From Vreelandella neptunia (GTDB lineage: Bacteria > Pseudomonadota > Gammaproteobacteria > Pseudomonadales > Halomonadaceae): a stretch of DNA of 64,000 bases. The position numbers and the translations under genes are program-made. Location: assembly GCF_034479615.1 (NCBI RefSeq), contig NZ_CP140255.1:2480001-2544000 (forward strand), written 5' to 3'. The notes under the pieces were generated by a model, which saw only the letters and a list, made by a program, of their open reading frames with translations, did not search any database and was not told the DNA's origin. Shown here piece by piece: positions 9,722-18,716 of the stretch (the first letter of the stretch is position 1; each line of letters begins with the position of its first letter).

Positions 9722-10465
9722 ATGTCCGTTAACGCCCTCTATACCGACCTTTCTGGCTACTACGATTTGATGTGCGTGGATATCGACTATCAAGCGCAAA
9801 GTCACGCCATTCACAGGCTGCATCAGATTTTCGGTAACGGCGGTACGACACACCTAGATTTAGCCTGTGGCACCGGCCCACACGTGCGCCATTTCATTGA
9901 TTTTGGATACGCCAGCAGCGGACTGGATATCAACCAACCCATGCTGGATATCGCCGCCACACGTTGCCCAGAAGCGCTCTTCACGTTGCAAGACATGAGC
10001 GACTTCAAAGCCAACGAACCTCAAGACTTAATTACCTGCTTTTTATACTCAATCCACTACAGCGATGGCATTGAAAAGCTAAAAGCATGTATCTCCAGTG
10101 TTCATTGCGCACTCAAGTCTGGTGGTATTTTCTGTTTTAACGCCGTCGATAAAGACAAAATCGATAACGCTTTATCTGTTAAGCACCACGCCAAACAAGC
10201 AAACGATTTATTCACCTTCCGCTCCGGATGGCACTACAGCGGCCAAGGCGAAAAGCAGTCGCTTAGACTCAGCATTGAAAAAACCAACCCTGAAAGCACA
10301 CAGCTATGGAACGACGAACACCCTATGGTGGCCGTCAGCTTTGCAGAGTTAAGCGCACTCTTAGCAGCTCACTTTGAGGTTCATGTGTTTGAGCACAACT
10401 ATGAAAAAATCATCCCCTGGGATAACGCCTCTGGAAACGCTATTTTTGTCTGTGTGAAGAAATAA
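9722..10465 (+). CDS. Class I SAM-dependent methyltransferase
   Basis: 247 aa. The SAM-binding Rossmann motif I is HLDLACGTGPHVRHF near residues 40 to 54, and motif II includes GLDINQPMLDIA near 63 to 74. The LITCFLYSIHYSD segment near 101 resembles the post-motif III region of small-molecule methyltransferases. The substrate is unknown. It starts with MSVNALYTDLSGYYDLM, the usual start for this group. It is not clearly linked to its neighbours. Confidence 0.88.
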   Translation: MSVNALYTDLSGYYDLMCVDIDYQAQSHAIHRLHQIFGNGGTTHLDLACGTGPHVRHFIDFGYASSGLDINQPMLDIAATRCPEALFTLQDMSDFKANEPQDLITCFLYSIHYSDGIEKLKACISSVHCALKSGGIFCFNAVDKDKIDNALSVKHHAKQANDLFTFRSGWHYSGQGEKQSLRLSIEKTNPESTQLWNDEHPMVAVSFAELSALLAAHFEVHVFEHNYEKIIPWDNASGNAIFVCVKK

Positions 10466-10628
10466 ACCCTACTGGCTACTGATAATCACCACCTCCCCTT
10501 CCGTGCTGTCCGTTAGAAAACATTGCCACACATGGCCGAAATTGACCTCTTTGTGACCGGCCAACGCATCGTTGCCTGAATGCACAACAGCTAATCTGTC
10601 ACTTCACTTCAACACAATGAGATTAGCC

Positions 10629-11195
10629 ATGGCCCAGCCTAAAACCGCATTACTATTAATTGATGTTCAAGCCTCCTTCCCCGCCCGTGATTACTGGGTA
10701 GAATCACTGGCTCAGACGTGGCGCCCCAAGCAGCGTGCCGTGCTAAACGCAGCCCAGGCTAACGAGATACCGGTCGTGCGCATTCTGCATGAACAGCCTG
10801 GCAGCCAAGGAGCTTTCGACCCTGATGGTGGCCTTATTCGCCCGCTTGATGACTTTAACGATGAAGTGGCGGCGACCTTTCATAAGCGTGTACATAACGC
10901 CTTCAGCGATACCTCGCTTGAAAGCTGGTTACGGGAGCGAGGCATTGAACGGCTGGCGATTAGCGGTATTCGCACCGAGCAATGCTGCGAAACCACCGCA
11001 CGGGTGGCGTCGGATTTAGGGTTTAGCGTCGACTTTATCAGCGATGCTACCCTAACGTTCCCTATGACGCGCCATGGTGTTACTTGGTCAGCGGATGATA
11101 TTAAAGCGCGCACCGAACTGGTACTTGAAGACCGCTTTGCGCGTATTATCAGTACACAAGACATGATCAATGAATGGCAAAACCCACGTGAGTGA
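10629..11195 (+). CDS. Isochorismatase-like cysteine hydrolase
   Basis: 188 aa from the ATG at 10629. Catalytic residues of the family are visible: Asp in LLLIDVQASF (about residue 11), Lys in FHKRVHNAF (about 85) and Cys in GIRTEQCCETTARVASDLGF (about 119). Members hydrolyse isochorismate, nicotinamide or other amides. The stop overlaps the start of the following GlxA-type regulator, so the two are translationally coupled and the regulator probably controls this hydrolase. In other bacteria similar pairs are common. Confidence 0.9.
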   Translation: MAQPKTALLLIDVQASFPARDYWVESLAQTWRPKQRAVLNAAQANEIPVVRILHEQPGSQGAFDPDGGLIRPLDDFNDEVAATFHKRVHNAFSDTSLESWLRERGIERLAISGIRTEQCCETTARVASDLGFSVDFISDATLTFPMTRHGVTWSADDIKARTELVLEDRFARIISTQDMINEWQNPRE

Positions 11196-12195
11196 AGAGC
11201 AACAACATAGCCAACCGCCATCCCCAAGAGCCACAACCCTGCGGGTGGCGGTATTGATGATGCCCGGCCAGGTGCCGCTTGATTTGGTTGGGCCACTTCA
11301 GGTCTTACAGTGTGCAGACCGGCTTTCGATAGACGTTCAGGTGCGCTATATCGGCCCCAAAGCGGCTATGCAATGGCTAGGGCCGCTTACCCTTAGCGGC
11401 ATTGATCCTTTGCCTGAACGGCTTCCTGCTCAAGATTTACTGCTGATCCCGGGGCAGTACCGCAATCGCCTTGAGCCATTAGCGCAACAAGAGTGTGTCG
11501 CTTGGCTCAAGGCGAATGCCCGCTGTGCGGATACGCTAATGACCGTTTGCTCCGGCACGCTACTACTGGCGGATGCTGGCCTGTTAGAGGGGCGACGCTG
11601 TACCACCCACCACACGCTAATTGAGCAGTTGCAGTCCAAAGCCCCACAAGCAAAGGTACAACGTGATTGTATCTTTACTGAGGATGGGCGCTATTTAACC
11701 AGCGCGGGGATCTCAACTGGGATCGATACCATGCTTTACTGGCTGACCCGTGCTTGTGGCCATTCACTGGCCTTGGCGGTAGCGCGGGAAATGGTGCTGT
11801 ATCTTCGCCGCAGCGGTCAGGAGCCTCAACTGGGCGCCTGGCTTGAGGGCCGCAATCATGTGGATGAAAGGCTGCATCGCGTTCAAGATGCAATATGCGC
11901 CGCCCCTTCGCAAACCTGGCGTGTCGAAACATTGGCGGCTCAGGCAGCCATGAGCGAGCGTCATTTTCGACGCCAATTCAAAAGTCTCACCGGCATGCTG
12001 GTGGGCGACTACATTATGGGGTTACGCCTGCAGCGAGCCAAAGCGTTAATGACCGAAACGACCTGGACGCTAGCACGCATCGCCGAAGCGTCCGGATTCG
12101 GTGATGAACGGCAGCTAAGGCGCAACTGGGCTCGCCAGGAAAAAGCGCCGCCTAGCGTGTGGCGGCGAGCCTGCTCCCAAAAACTGCTTGATTGA
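11170..12195 (+). CDS. GlxA family regulator (DJ-1/PfpI domain plus AraC helix-turn-helix)
   Basis: 341 aa. The N-terminal DJ-1/PfpI-like domain (residues about 18 to 190) has the nucleophile-elbow sequence MTVCSGTLLLADAGLL, and the C-terminal 100 residues form an AraC-type DNA-binding domain (AAMSERHFRRQFKSLTG, IAEASGFGDERQLRRNWAR). Members regulate catabolic or transport genes through an unknown ligand. The start could be ATG 11170 or GTG 11188. Both overlap the upstream hydrolase, which suggests coupling. Confidence 0.9.
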   Translation: MNGKTHVSEEQQHSQPPSPRATTLRVAVLMMPGQVPLDLVGPLQVLQCADRLSIDVQVRYIGPKAAMQWLGPLTLSGIDPLPERLPAQDLLLIPGQYRNRLEPLAQQECVAWLKANARCADTLMTVCSGTLLLADAGLLEGRRCTTHHTLIEQLQSKAPQAKVQRDCIFTEDGRYLTSAGISTGIDTMLYWLTRACGHSLALAVAREMVLYLRRSGQEPQLGAWLEGRNHVDERLHRVQDAICAAPSQTWRVETLAAQAAMSERHFRRQFKSLTGMLVGDYIMGLRLQRAKALMTETTWTLARIAEASGFGDERQLRRNWARQEKAPPSVWRRACSQKLLD

Positions 12196-12240
12196 GGCAA
12201 TAAGAGCTACTATCGGTAAAACCTATCGCTGACTGACGCC

Positions 12241-13059
12241 ATGACTGACCTCATTCTGCCCAGCAACACTGACTATCTAAACTTCCGGCATCGCCTGCCT
12301 GATAGGCGATTAACGCCTTGGGTTCAATGCTTTTGGTCAATGGGAACTCCAGGTCACCTCACTGAACCCAGAACCGAAAAGTTCTACCCCGATGCAGGAG
12401 CTAGTCTTAGCATTAAACTCTCCAGCTCCCGCCCTCTCATCACGCTCTGTTTCAACAGGCGAACGTTAATAGAAACACTCGACACAACCACACCCTGTTT
12501 GGGCATTCGCTTTAAAGCGGCAGGCGCCCACAGCTTGCTGGGCTTACTACCCGAAGCATTCGCAGATACATACCATCGCGTGGATAACGAGCTTGAAGAA
12601 CTAAGTGTGCAAAAATTAAGGTTGCAAGGATTAATGCCTGTGGTAGAGCGCCTCTACCAGTTGGACTCACAACAGGGATTACGCCTGCTGGAAACATGGT
12701 TGTTAGATCGACTAAAGAGCCAGCCACCTGCCAATAGCCGTATCACTACGATTGTTCAAGCCATTGGAGAACTACAGCTTTCCCCCCAACAGTTAGGTGC
12801 TACGCTAGGGTTTACTCGACGTACCCTGGAGCGCAAATTAAAACGTGAGGTAGGCGTTACCCCTGGCCAATTAGTGGCCTATGCCCGGCTGAACCGAGCC
12901 CGCCATGGGCTGCTTGCAACTACGCTTCCCTTAACGGAAATAGCCCTGCAATGCGGCTACTATGACCAAGCTCACTTCACCCATGCCTTCCAAACCCTCG
13001 CCTATGAAACGCCCGCCGCCTATCGCAAGCGCAAACTGTCGCAAATTTACAAGGCGTAA
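12241..13059 (+). CDS. AraC family transcriptional regulator (DUF6597-type sensor)
   Basis: 272 aa. The N-terminal region LPDRRLTPWVQCFWSM and the LGIRFKAAGAHSLLGL segment match the cupin-like sensor of AraC proteins such as those next to alkylhydroperoxidases. The C-terminal helix-turn-helix is seen at LGATLGFTRRTLERKLKREVG and IALQCGYYDQAHFTHAF. The gene lies 52 bases upstream of the AhpD-like gene on the same strand and probably regulates it or shares its promoter. Confidence 0.88.
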   Translation: MTDLILPSNTDYLNFRHRLPDRRLTPWVQCFWSMGTPGHLTEPRTEKFYPDAGASLSIKLSSSRPLITLCFNRRTLIETLDTTTPCLGIRFKAAGAHSLLGLLPEAFADTYHRVDNELEELSVQKLRLQGLMPVVERLYQLDSQQGLRLLETWLLDRLKSQPPANSRITTIVQAIGELQLSPQQLGATLGFTRRTLERKLKREVGVTPGQLVAYARLNRARHGLLATTLPLTEIALQCGYYDQAHFTHAFQTLAYETPAAYRKRKLSQIYKA

Positions 13060-13111
13060 AAAAACCTCGACGTTAAGGTGAGTTCTCAACTTACTTACCG
13101 AGGTCACCCAT

Positions 13112-13567
13112 ATGTCTACTCGTATGTCTCAACAGTCTGTATATCACCTTTGCCCCCGCCTAGCTAAGCACCTGACTGCACTAGGCGACGTTGCCCCAGA
13201 CTCAACGGTTAATCGCTCGATAATCCACTTGGTCAACCTACGTGTTTCGCAAATTAATCACTGCTGCTTTTGTCAGCACATGCATTCGCAAGAGGCCAGA
13301 GACGATGGCGAACACCAGGTTCGCTTAGACGTATTGCCTGCTTGGCGTGAAGCCCCCTGCTTCAGCACAAAAGAGCGCGCCGCACTCGCCTGGGCCGAAG
13401 CACTGACACTGGTCAGCCAGCAAGCGGTGAGTGACGACGACTATCAAAACGCCTTAGCTGCGTTTGGTGAGCAGGGGCTAATTGACCTCACCGCCATTAT
13501 TGTCCAAATCAACAGTTGGAATCGGGTATCGGTGGGCTTTCAGTTTGCTCCGGACATCAGTATTTAA
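13112..13567 (+). CDS. Carboxymuconolactone decarboxylase/AhpD-like protein
   Basis: 151 aa, all-helical CMD fold. The motif NHCCFCQHMHSQEAR near residues 49 to 63 contains the redox CxxC with the following His of AhpD-type alkylhydroperoxidases. ERAALAWAEALTLV near residue 90 is the second hallmark. It probably reduces hydroperoxides with a thiol partner, or serves as a stress-response protein. Ribosome site GAGG lies before the ATG at 13112. It sits directly after an AraC regulator. Confidence 0.88.
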   Translation: MSTRMSQQSVYHLCPRLAKHLTALGDVAPDSTVNRSIIHLVNLRVSQINHCCFCQHMHSQEARDDGEHQVRLDVLPAWREAPCFSTKERAALAWAEALTLVSQQAVSDDDYQNALAAFGEQGLIDLTAIIVQINSWNRVSVGFQFAPDISI

Positions 13568-13612
13568 GCACTGTGAGGCTCTTGAAAGTAATAGTTCAGA
13601 TAAGGAAATAAA

Positions 13613-13819
13613 ATGAACAGTGAGATAGCGCAGCATCAACAGCTACCCAACCTACTCGGTCTCTTATCAAGCTTATTTTTCTTCTTTGGCAGTCTTTTGT
13701 TTCTTCCCGCTTTTGCGAGCTACGCAACCGTAGGCGTATGGTGTTTTGTAATGGGCTCACTGATCATGTTCATTATTTACGTGATGAGTATGAAAAAAGC
13801 TGGTAAGAAGCGCGGGTAA
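13613..13819 (+). CDS. YrhK-like small membrane protein
   Basis: 68 aa, with two membrane helices (residues about 14 to 33 and 38 to 57) and a basic tail. The pattern matches the YrhK domain, whose function is unknown. A good AAGGA site precedes the ATG. It is probably expressed from the upstream AhpD-like gene or its own weak promoter. Confidence 0.75.
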   Translation: MNSEIAQHQQLPNLLGLLSSLFFFFGSLLFLPAFASYATVGVWCFVMGSLIMFIIYVMSMKKAGKKRG

Positions 13820-13857
13820 TAGAGCACACATACGAATGTAAGAAACGTCGGTTATAA

Positions 13858-13880
13858 CCGCTGGGTTAGCTACCCAGCGG
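13858..13880. terminator. Hairpin between convergent genes
   Basis: A perfect 9-bp stem, CCGCTGGGT and ACCCAGCGG, closes a 5-base loop. It lies between the YrhK-like gene (plus) and the monooxygenase (minus) and includes the stop codon of the latter. It is a plausible bidirectional terminator, but the U-tract is weak on both sides. Confidence 0.5.
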
Positions 13881-14151
13881 ATTGCTGGCTGTAATGCCTT
13901 TCAATATTGGCTGAAACCTTACCCCAGGCGGAGGATTTCACTCTAGCTTGATGTCGCTCAAAAGCGTCTCGGTCAATGAACTCTTCATACACGTCAAATC
14001 GATAGAGGTTCATAGTGCATTGAACAACCTCAAAAACGAGGCAGCCGGGCTCAGCCAGGGTTAACCGCTTATGGTTGATGAGCTCTGCTTTAACAGCATT
14101 CAGATCCGGCTCGGAGACGATGATAAACCCTTTCAGTATGACCTTTGGCAT
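13870..14151 (-). CDS. YgiN-like antibiotic biosynthesis monooxygenase
   Basis: 93 aa from the ATG at 14151 (MPKVILKGFI); the reading frame stays open about 50 codons upstream, but that part does not resemble the family. The ABM fold is recognisable from LAEPGCLVFEVVQ and YRFDVYEEFIDRDAFERHQ. Similar to the quinol monooxygenase YgiN. It precedes a toxin-antitoxin remnant on the opposite strand. Confidence 0.8.
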   Translation of the reverse strand: MPKVILKGFIIVSEPDLNAVKAELINHKRLTLAEPGCLVFEVVQCTMNLYRFDVYEEFIDRDAFERHQARVKSSAWGKVSANIERHYSQQSAG

Positions 14152-14292
14152 TGACTTCCTCGGCGCAGAATCTGCCAACTGCGCTAATGATATGGTTCCG
14201 CAACAGTCCATAGGCAGACTTGATGACCTTGTACTAAAGTGTGCTTCACTGCATGATTTTGACATTGCCGTTTCACAAGGCTGGGTAAATAG

Positions 14293-14529
14293 ATGAATAC
14301 AGCGCAACTTGAAACCATCACGAACGAAGCAATGACCCTATCGGAGAAAGAGCGGGCCAAACTCGCTCATGATTTGCTAGCAAGCCTAGATGGTATGGCT
14401 GAAATCAGTGTATCGGAAGCTTGGGACGCGGAGATATGTCGCAGAATCAATGAGATTGAATCTGGCAAAATCAAATCTTTAGATGTCAGTGAAGTCCTTG
14501 AGCGTGCCAGAGCTCGGTTAAGGAACTGA
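14293..14529 (+). CDS. Addiction-module antitoxin (PF09720-type)
   Basis: 78 aa, a small acidic-basic helical protein with LSEKERAKLAHDLLASLDG at residues 16 to 34 and the tail motif ISVSEAWDAEICRRINEIESGK. This is the pattern of the antitoxin of RelE/ParE-type modules, which has no obvious DNA-binding domain. It is intact and two bases upstream of a toxin gene that is frameshifted. Such an antitoxin could act only on related toxins elsewhere. Confidence 0.85.
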   Translation: MNTAQLETITNEAMTLSEKERAKLAHDLLASLDGMAEISVSEAWDAEICRRINEIESGKIKSLDVSEVLERARARLRN

Positions 14530-14531
14530 TT

Positions 14532-14844
14532 TTGATAGTAAAGGTTAGTCCAGAGGCTGCAGAAGAACTGATGGAAGCCGCAGCTTGGTATGAACTCGAA
14601 TCACCGGGGCTTGGTGAATAAGCTTATTGATACCTTTGAACAAGCTACCACAAAGCTAAGCGAACCAAATCCACCACTAGTTCCTGCAATAGGCGAAGCA
14701 AGCAAACGTGGTGCAAAGCGCTTGATCCTTCAACAATTCCCGTTTTCCCTTGTGACTGTTTCCAATAACCAAACAATTACCATTGTTGCTTTCGCCCATC
14801 ACTCGAGAAAGCCGGGCTACTGGCATAATCGGGTTAGCCCATAA
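14532..14844 (+). pseudogene. RelE/ParE toxin, frameshifted
   Basis: The toxin starts at a TTG two bases after the antitoxin stop. It begins MIVKVSPEAAEELMEAAAWYE and breaks at the stop codon at 14619, after GLGE. The remainder is read in the next frame, from about 14608 onward: NKLIDTFEQATTKLSEPN through FPFSLVTVSNN and ITIVAFAHHSRKPGYW. Joined, the two parts make a full-length toxin of about 100 aa, so a net +1 shift around 14608-14621 is the only defect. The RKPGYW ending is typical of the family. Confidence 0.85.
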
Positions 14845-14898
14845 TGCCACTCATCGCGCACCTATCGCTTTCATTTCATTAGTATGAAGTACGCCCCT

Positions 14899-15408
14899 CT
14901 ACTGCTGAGTTAACCGATACTGCCTCACTGGACGGCCATGAAACTCAAGGATGTCGAACGCAGAAAACCCTGCTTTCTCTGCGACCTTAAGTGATGCACC
15001 ATTTTCAGGCTCAATAATAGCCACCACCGACGATAGCTGCTTTTGATTAAATGCCTTATGGAGTACCGCTTGCACTGCCTCAGACGCCAGCCCCTGGCCC
15101 CAGTACCGTTTGGCTAGCCGATACCCTAGCCCCATCTCTTCAACACCATTAACCTCTTCGTGACTGACACCGCAAAAGCCAACAAGCTTACCGGAATCCT
15201 TCTCGACTAAAGCCCATGGCCCGATACGGTGAGAGGCATAGCTATCCAAACACCACTCGATAAACCGCCGAGTCGCCGTTTCATCGCAAACGCCTCGAAT
15301 CGAATATTTCATAACCTCAGGGTCGCTGAGGATATTGGTCAACTCGGGAACATCGTCTAAGGAGAACGTTCTGATATCCAGCCTCTCCGTTTCACAAATT
15401 TGCACCAT
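14899..15408 (-). CDS. GNAT acetyltransferase, RimJ/RimL-like
   Basis: 169 aa from the ATG at 15408, which follows AAGGAGG. The acetyltransferase 3 (RimL-like) domain is complete: TERLDIRTFSLDDV, MGLGYRLAKRYWGQGLASEA (acetyl-CoA loop, about residue 98) and EPENGASLKVAEKAGF near the end. The frame stays open about 115 codons upstream of this start, but this part has no acetyltransferase features and overlaps the neighbouring gene. The substrate is unknown. Confidence 0.85.
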   Translation of the reverse strand: MVQICETERLDIRTFSLDDVPELTNILSDPEVMKYSIRGVCDETATRRFIEWCLDSYASHRIGPWALVEKDSGKLVGFCGVSHEEVNGVEEMGLGYRLAKRYWGQGLASEAVQAVLHKAFNQKQLSSVVAIIEPENGASLKVAEKAGFSAFDILEFHGRPVRQYRLTQQ

Positions 15409-15547
15409 TTCCTCCTTGTTGATAATGCTCCCGGCAAGCGCTAGCTCCGCCCCAATTGATTGTCGGCAGGAGTGTGCCTTTACTGAGCCTAAGCCCTCGA
15501 CGTTGGGTAAAACAGCTACCAAAAGTGGGGACAGCTCAAGGAAGGGT

Positions 15548-16039
15548 TTAAGCGTCGCGATGGTTTGGCGAAGCGTCTGAAAACTCAACGATGGCTTCAA
15601 TTTCCACAGCAAACCCCTTCGGCAATGAGCCAACACCAATGGCAGAGCGTGCATGCTCACCGCGCTCACCAAGAACAGTAACAAACAGGTCGGAACAACC
15701 GTTGATGACTTCAGTGTGAGAAGTAAAATTAGGATCAGCATTGACCATACCAAAAACTTTCACGACACGCTGAACCCGATCAAAGTCACCCAGGGCTTCT
15801 TTAATGAGCGCAAGGAGATACAGGCCAACCTCTTGAGCGTACATCCGAGCCTGCTCAACAGTGACTTCCTGCCCAACTTTTGGGACAACAACTCCCTCTT
15901 CTCGCAACGGAGCACCCTTACCTGACAGATAGAGCATGTTGTCCGAAATGGCATAGGAACGAAAGTTGCCCCTTGGCGTGGTAACAACGGGCAGTTCCAA
16001 GCCCAACGAACGGATACGCTCTTCCGCGGTTGATTTCAT
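15548..16039 (-). CDS. RidA family protein
   Basis: 163 aa RidA/YjgF-type protein. AEERIRSLGLELP, LYLSGKGAP and the C-terminal ARSAIGVGSLPKGFAVEIEAIVEF are visible, including the conserved Arg and Glu of the active site. RidA proteins hydrolyse reactive enamine/imine intermediates such as 2-aminoacrylate. At 163 aa it is longer than the canonical 130 aa and belongs to the longer Rid subgroup. ATG at 16039 has GGAG upstream; an ATG at 16051 is also possible. Confidence 0.88.
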   Translation of the reverse strand: MKSTAEERIRSLGLELPVVTTPRGNFRSYAISDNMLYLSGKGAPLREEGVVVPKVGQEVTVEQARMYAQEVGLYLLALIKEALGDFDRVQRVVKVFGMVNADPNFTSHTEVINGCSDLFVTVLGERGEHARSAIGVGSLPKGFAVEIEAIVEFSDASPNHRDA

Positions 16040-16093
16040 TACAGGCTCCACATATAGGCAGATAAGGTGTTGGTGACAACTCGCAATGGTTTA

Positions 16094-16346
16094 TTAAAGA
16101 TCCTCAATATAAAGAACGCTGGATCCAGCGTAACTTGCAAACTTAAATTCATATATAGAAGCCAATGGGCTGGTTGCCTTCATAAGGCAACAATCCAAAA
16201 CAAGCAGGCGTAGAGGCCAAAAAAGCATCAGCGTAACTTGTCCTATCGGCAGTAAACAGGTGCTCTTGATTTTCAGATTCAGCAAGTTTGACATTCAAGT
16301 CATAAAGATCGTTGATATTTTCTTTATTTACTCTAGCAAGTTCCAT
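16094..16346 (-). pseudogene. GNAT acetyltransferase fragment, frameshifted and truncated
   Basis: The first 65 residues (MELARVNKENINDLYDLN to IGFYI) are the N-terminal half of a GNAT protein. The frame then breaks at a short TA repeat near 16148-16160. Restoring two bases would continue as YEFKFASYAGSSVLYIEDL, the usual beta4 segment, after which the gene stops. The acetyl-CoA loop is missing, so the product is not functional. Confidence 0.75.
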
Positions 16347-16441
16347 AGCTTCATTGCCAATTAATTTTCAACCAATTTTCACGATAAAGAAATAGTTGAT
16401 CTCGGTGTAGTGCTAACTAGCCCTGCCGATACGACAATCAT

Positions 16442-16990
16442 CTATAAGACCTTTACCACCAACCTTGGCCAGGTTTGTAGCCATCGCTTAGCGCATATTC
16501 GGGCTTCAAAATCCGTTCGTTTGGGCCGTTTGGGATTTAATGTAATTGTGTAGTCAAACAGTGGCTGCACGCCAAAGGGAGCGACAAGAATAACGTCTCC
16601 ATCATCATCCAAAGCAGCGCCTACAGCAGTTTCTACTTCTACCCAGAAACTCATGGCATCTTCAGTGGACGTATAAGGGGAGTCATTATTTCTCTCGTGC
16701 ATTCTTGCCTGGTTCTTTACCGACCAGGGAAACGTTGCGATTTCCCTTAATCCTTGCTCGATCTCATGATCACGGGAATCGCTTATGTCGTCAGGATCGA
16801 AGTAAATTAAATCGATGTCGTTAAGGGCCGTATTCGTTGAAAAGCTATGCAGCTTGTCCCACACCAAGTTTCTAACAAATCCAGCAGCGAGACACCACCC
16901 CGGCAGCTTCTGCGCAGCCGCTATTGTCAGCGCCTCCATACGTGCCTGATCACTCATCAGCCATTTTTTAACCAGCGCTTCATGCTCCAT
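16442..16990 (-). CDS. DUF925-type nucleotidyltransferase family protein
   Basis: 182 aa. The N-terminal region LPGWCLAAGFVRNLVWDKLH with the acidic pair NDIDLIYFDPDD is the Pol-beta-like nucleotidyltransferase pattern of this family (GFVRN then DIDL). The role is unknown. No ribosome site was examined beyond a weak one before the ATG at 16990. Confidence 0.8.
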   Translation of the reverse strand: MEHEALVKKWLMSDQARMEALTIAAAQKLPGWCLAAGFVRNLVWDKLHSFSTNTALNDIDLIYFDPDDISDSRDHEIEQGLREIATFPWSVKNQARMHERNNDSPYTSTEDAMSFWVEVETAVGAALDDDGDVILVAPFGVQPLFDYTITLNPKRPKRTDFEARICAKRWLQTWPRLVVKVL

Positions 16991-17084
16991 CTCAATACCT
17001 TACTACCAATGCGCCTATTTTGACTTGCTGGGTGGTGCTGAACCATCCAACGCTGGACACGTTATAGCTCCCCTATCCCTGCTG

Positions 17085-17480
17085 CTACAGATCAGATTCA
17101 TGGTTGATACCGTCGCTAACCGGTACACCATCCAAATCACAGGGGTTAACGCCTTCCAGACACCCGATATTGAATCCATACACATTGGGGTTCGAGCGCG
17201 TTTGGTGGTGGGTGTAGATGCCGCAATTTGAACAGAAGTAATGCTTTGCGATGCCCGAATCGAACTGATACAGCTTTAGATGCTCGGCGCCGCGGAGAAT
17301 GCGCAGACCGTTCAATGGTACATAGGCCATAACAGCGCCTTTGCGCCTACAAATAGAGCAGTTACACCTTTTTGGGTCAACCAGACCATCAGGCAGATCG
17401 AGTTCGAGCTCCACCATGCCGCAGTGGCAGGTAGCTCTGTGCCTAGGTTGAATGTTAACTCCACCCACTTGCTTGATCAC
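17085..17480 (-). CDS. GFA family zinc protein
   Basis: 131 aa. The GFA/CENP-V zinc fold is shown by ATCHCGMVELELDLP, RCNCSICRRKGA and YFCSNCGIYTHHQ, giving the expected Cys ligands. The family includes glutathione-dependent formaldehyde-activating enzyme-like proteins, but most are of unknown role. It starts only 36 bases after the LysE gene ends on the same strand, so co-transcription is likely. Confidence 0.88.
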   Translation of the reverse strand: MIKQVGGVNIQPRHRATCHCGMVELELDLPDGLVDPKRCNCSICRRKGAVMAYVPLNGLRILRGAEHLKLYQFDSGIAKHYFCSNCGIYTHHQTRSNPNVYGFNIGCLEGVNPCDLDGVPVSDGINHESDL

Positions 17481-17516
17481 AGCCTTCTCCCTCGTATCTA
17501 TCGGTGGCGAGGCGTT

Positions 17517-18143
17517 TTATAAGTTAGCATCAACTTCTTTCAGCCCTAGAAGCAGCGCTGCGCCAATCAAAAACGATCCAGATACCTTACCTAAGTACTG
17601 GCGCGCTGATGACTTTAGTTGCGTACTAACCCATTCAGCTGATTTACCGTAGGAAAACAAGAAAACCGCATCCATGATGAGATACGTGGCACTCAGTATC
17701 GCAAACTGATACAGAAGGGGCTCAGATGGGTTAATGAACTGTGGAAAAAGAGCAGCGAAAAAAATAACGGCTTTAGGGTTTGCGGCTGAAGTGATAAAAC
17801 CTTGCCAAAATAAGCTGTTTTTCGACCGTCCCTGATTCGCCACACCTACATGGCTCCCACTCTTTGAGAAGATCAACCTTAGGCCTAAGTACGATAAATA
17901 TGCCACCCCCGCCCACTTCGCAACGATAAAGAACTCACTGGATTGGTGGACAATGCTCACCAAACCTATCGAGGCGACAATCATTTGTAAAAAATTGGCT
18001 GACAAATCGCCAGCAGCGGTAAATAGCGACCGTTGGAAGCCATTGCTAACGCTATTGGAAAGCATCAAAAGCTGGCTAGGGCCAGGCGTACTCATCAAAA
18101 TGAATACGGTGCTGACATACAGAAGCCAAATTTCCGTTCCCAT
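17517..18143 (-). CDS. LysE family exporter
   Basis: 208 aa, with about six membrane helices and the STPGPSQLLMLSNS signature near residue 18. Similar to RhtB/LysE amino-acid exporters. The substrate is unknown. It precedes the GFA gene by 36 bases. Confidence 0.9.
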   Translation of the reverse strand: MGTEIWLLYVSTVFILMSTPGPSQLLMLSNSVSNGFQRSLFTAAGDLSANFLQMIVASIGLVSIVHQSSEFFIVAKWAGVAYLSYLGLRLIFSKSGSHVGVANQGRSKNSLFWQGFITSAANPKAVIFFAALFPQFINPSEPLLYQFAILSATYLIMDAVFLFSYGKSAEWVSTQLKSSARQYLGKVSGSFLIGAALLLGLKEVDANL

Positions 18144-18194
18144 AGCCCCTCACTTTTCAAAATTAAAGTGTGTAACGCCCGCAGAATCAACGAT

Positions 18195-18572
18195 CTAAGA
18201 CTGAACCTCAAAAGGAGAAATAGCCGTACCTTGGTTGTAAACCATTTTCCAGTCACTTCCCTCTTTCCGCCATATTGACGTTCGCCGAGAATAGCTTGCA
18301 CCTAAGCCGTTTTGACGACTGATAGCAACCCTATAAAAGAGCTGAATAAGATCAGAGCTCAATCTCCGGTGCTCAAAGTCCTGAGATATAGCCGACCATG
18401 CGGATTCCTGCGGCAAACAATCAAGGACACTATCTAACCCGAAAAAATCGCCTGATGCGCCGATCTCCAGGAAATCCAAGGACAGTAAAGACCGCAGCTT
18501 CGCCGGTGACCTGCGCACCTCGAAGCTAAGCAAGGCTCTTTCCTTTTCTATCAGATCCGCTTCGATTTCCAT
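18195..18572 (-). CDS. DUF4440/SnoaL-like protein
   Basis: 125 aa from the ATG at 18572, which has AAGG at a suitable distance; a GTG at 18605 would add 11 residues. The cone-shaped NTF2-like fold is indicated by SLDFLEIGASGDFFG, and SRRTSIWRKEGSDWKMVYNQGT at the C-terminus is the classic DUF4440 ending. Its catalytic or binding role is unknown. Confidence 0.8.
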   Translation of the reverse strand: MEIEADLIEKERALLSFEVRRSPAKLRSLLSLDFLEIGASGDFFGLDSVLDCLPQESAWSAISQDFEHRRLSSDLIQLFYRVAISRQNGLGASYSRRTSIWRKEGSDWKMVYNQGTAISPFEVQS

Positions 18573-18716
18573 AGCCGTTGCCTTAAGGTCTGAGTTCAGC
18601 TGCACAAAACAGCGCAGCTTTGTAGCGACACTTAAAACATCACATCGAAGCCGCAGCTGGCCTATACCGCATAATACAAAGTGCTGCAGCTATTGCATGA
18701 ATTCAGGCCATGAAGC

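Noticed and set aside
15408..15753. N-terminal extension of the GNAT gene (284 aa open frame)
   Set aside because: It overlaps the RidA gene on the same strand and has no acetyltransferase features, while an ATG with AAGGAGG lies at 15408.
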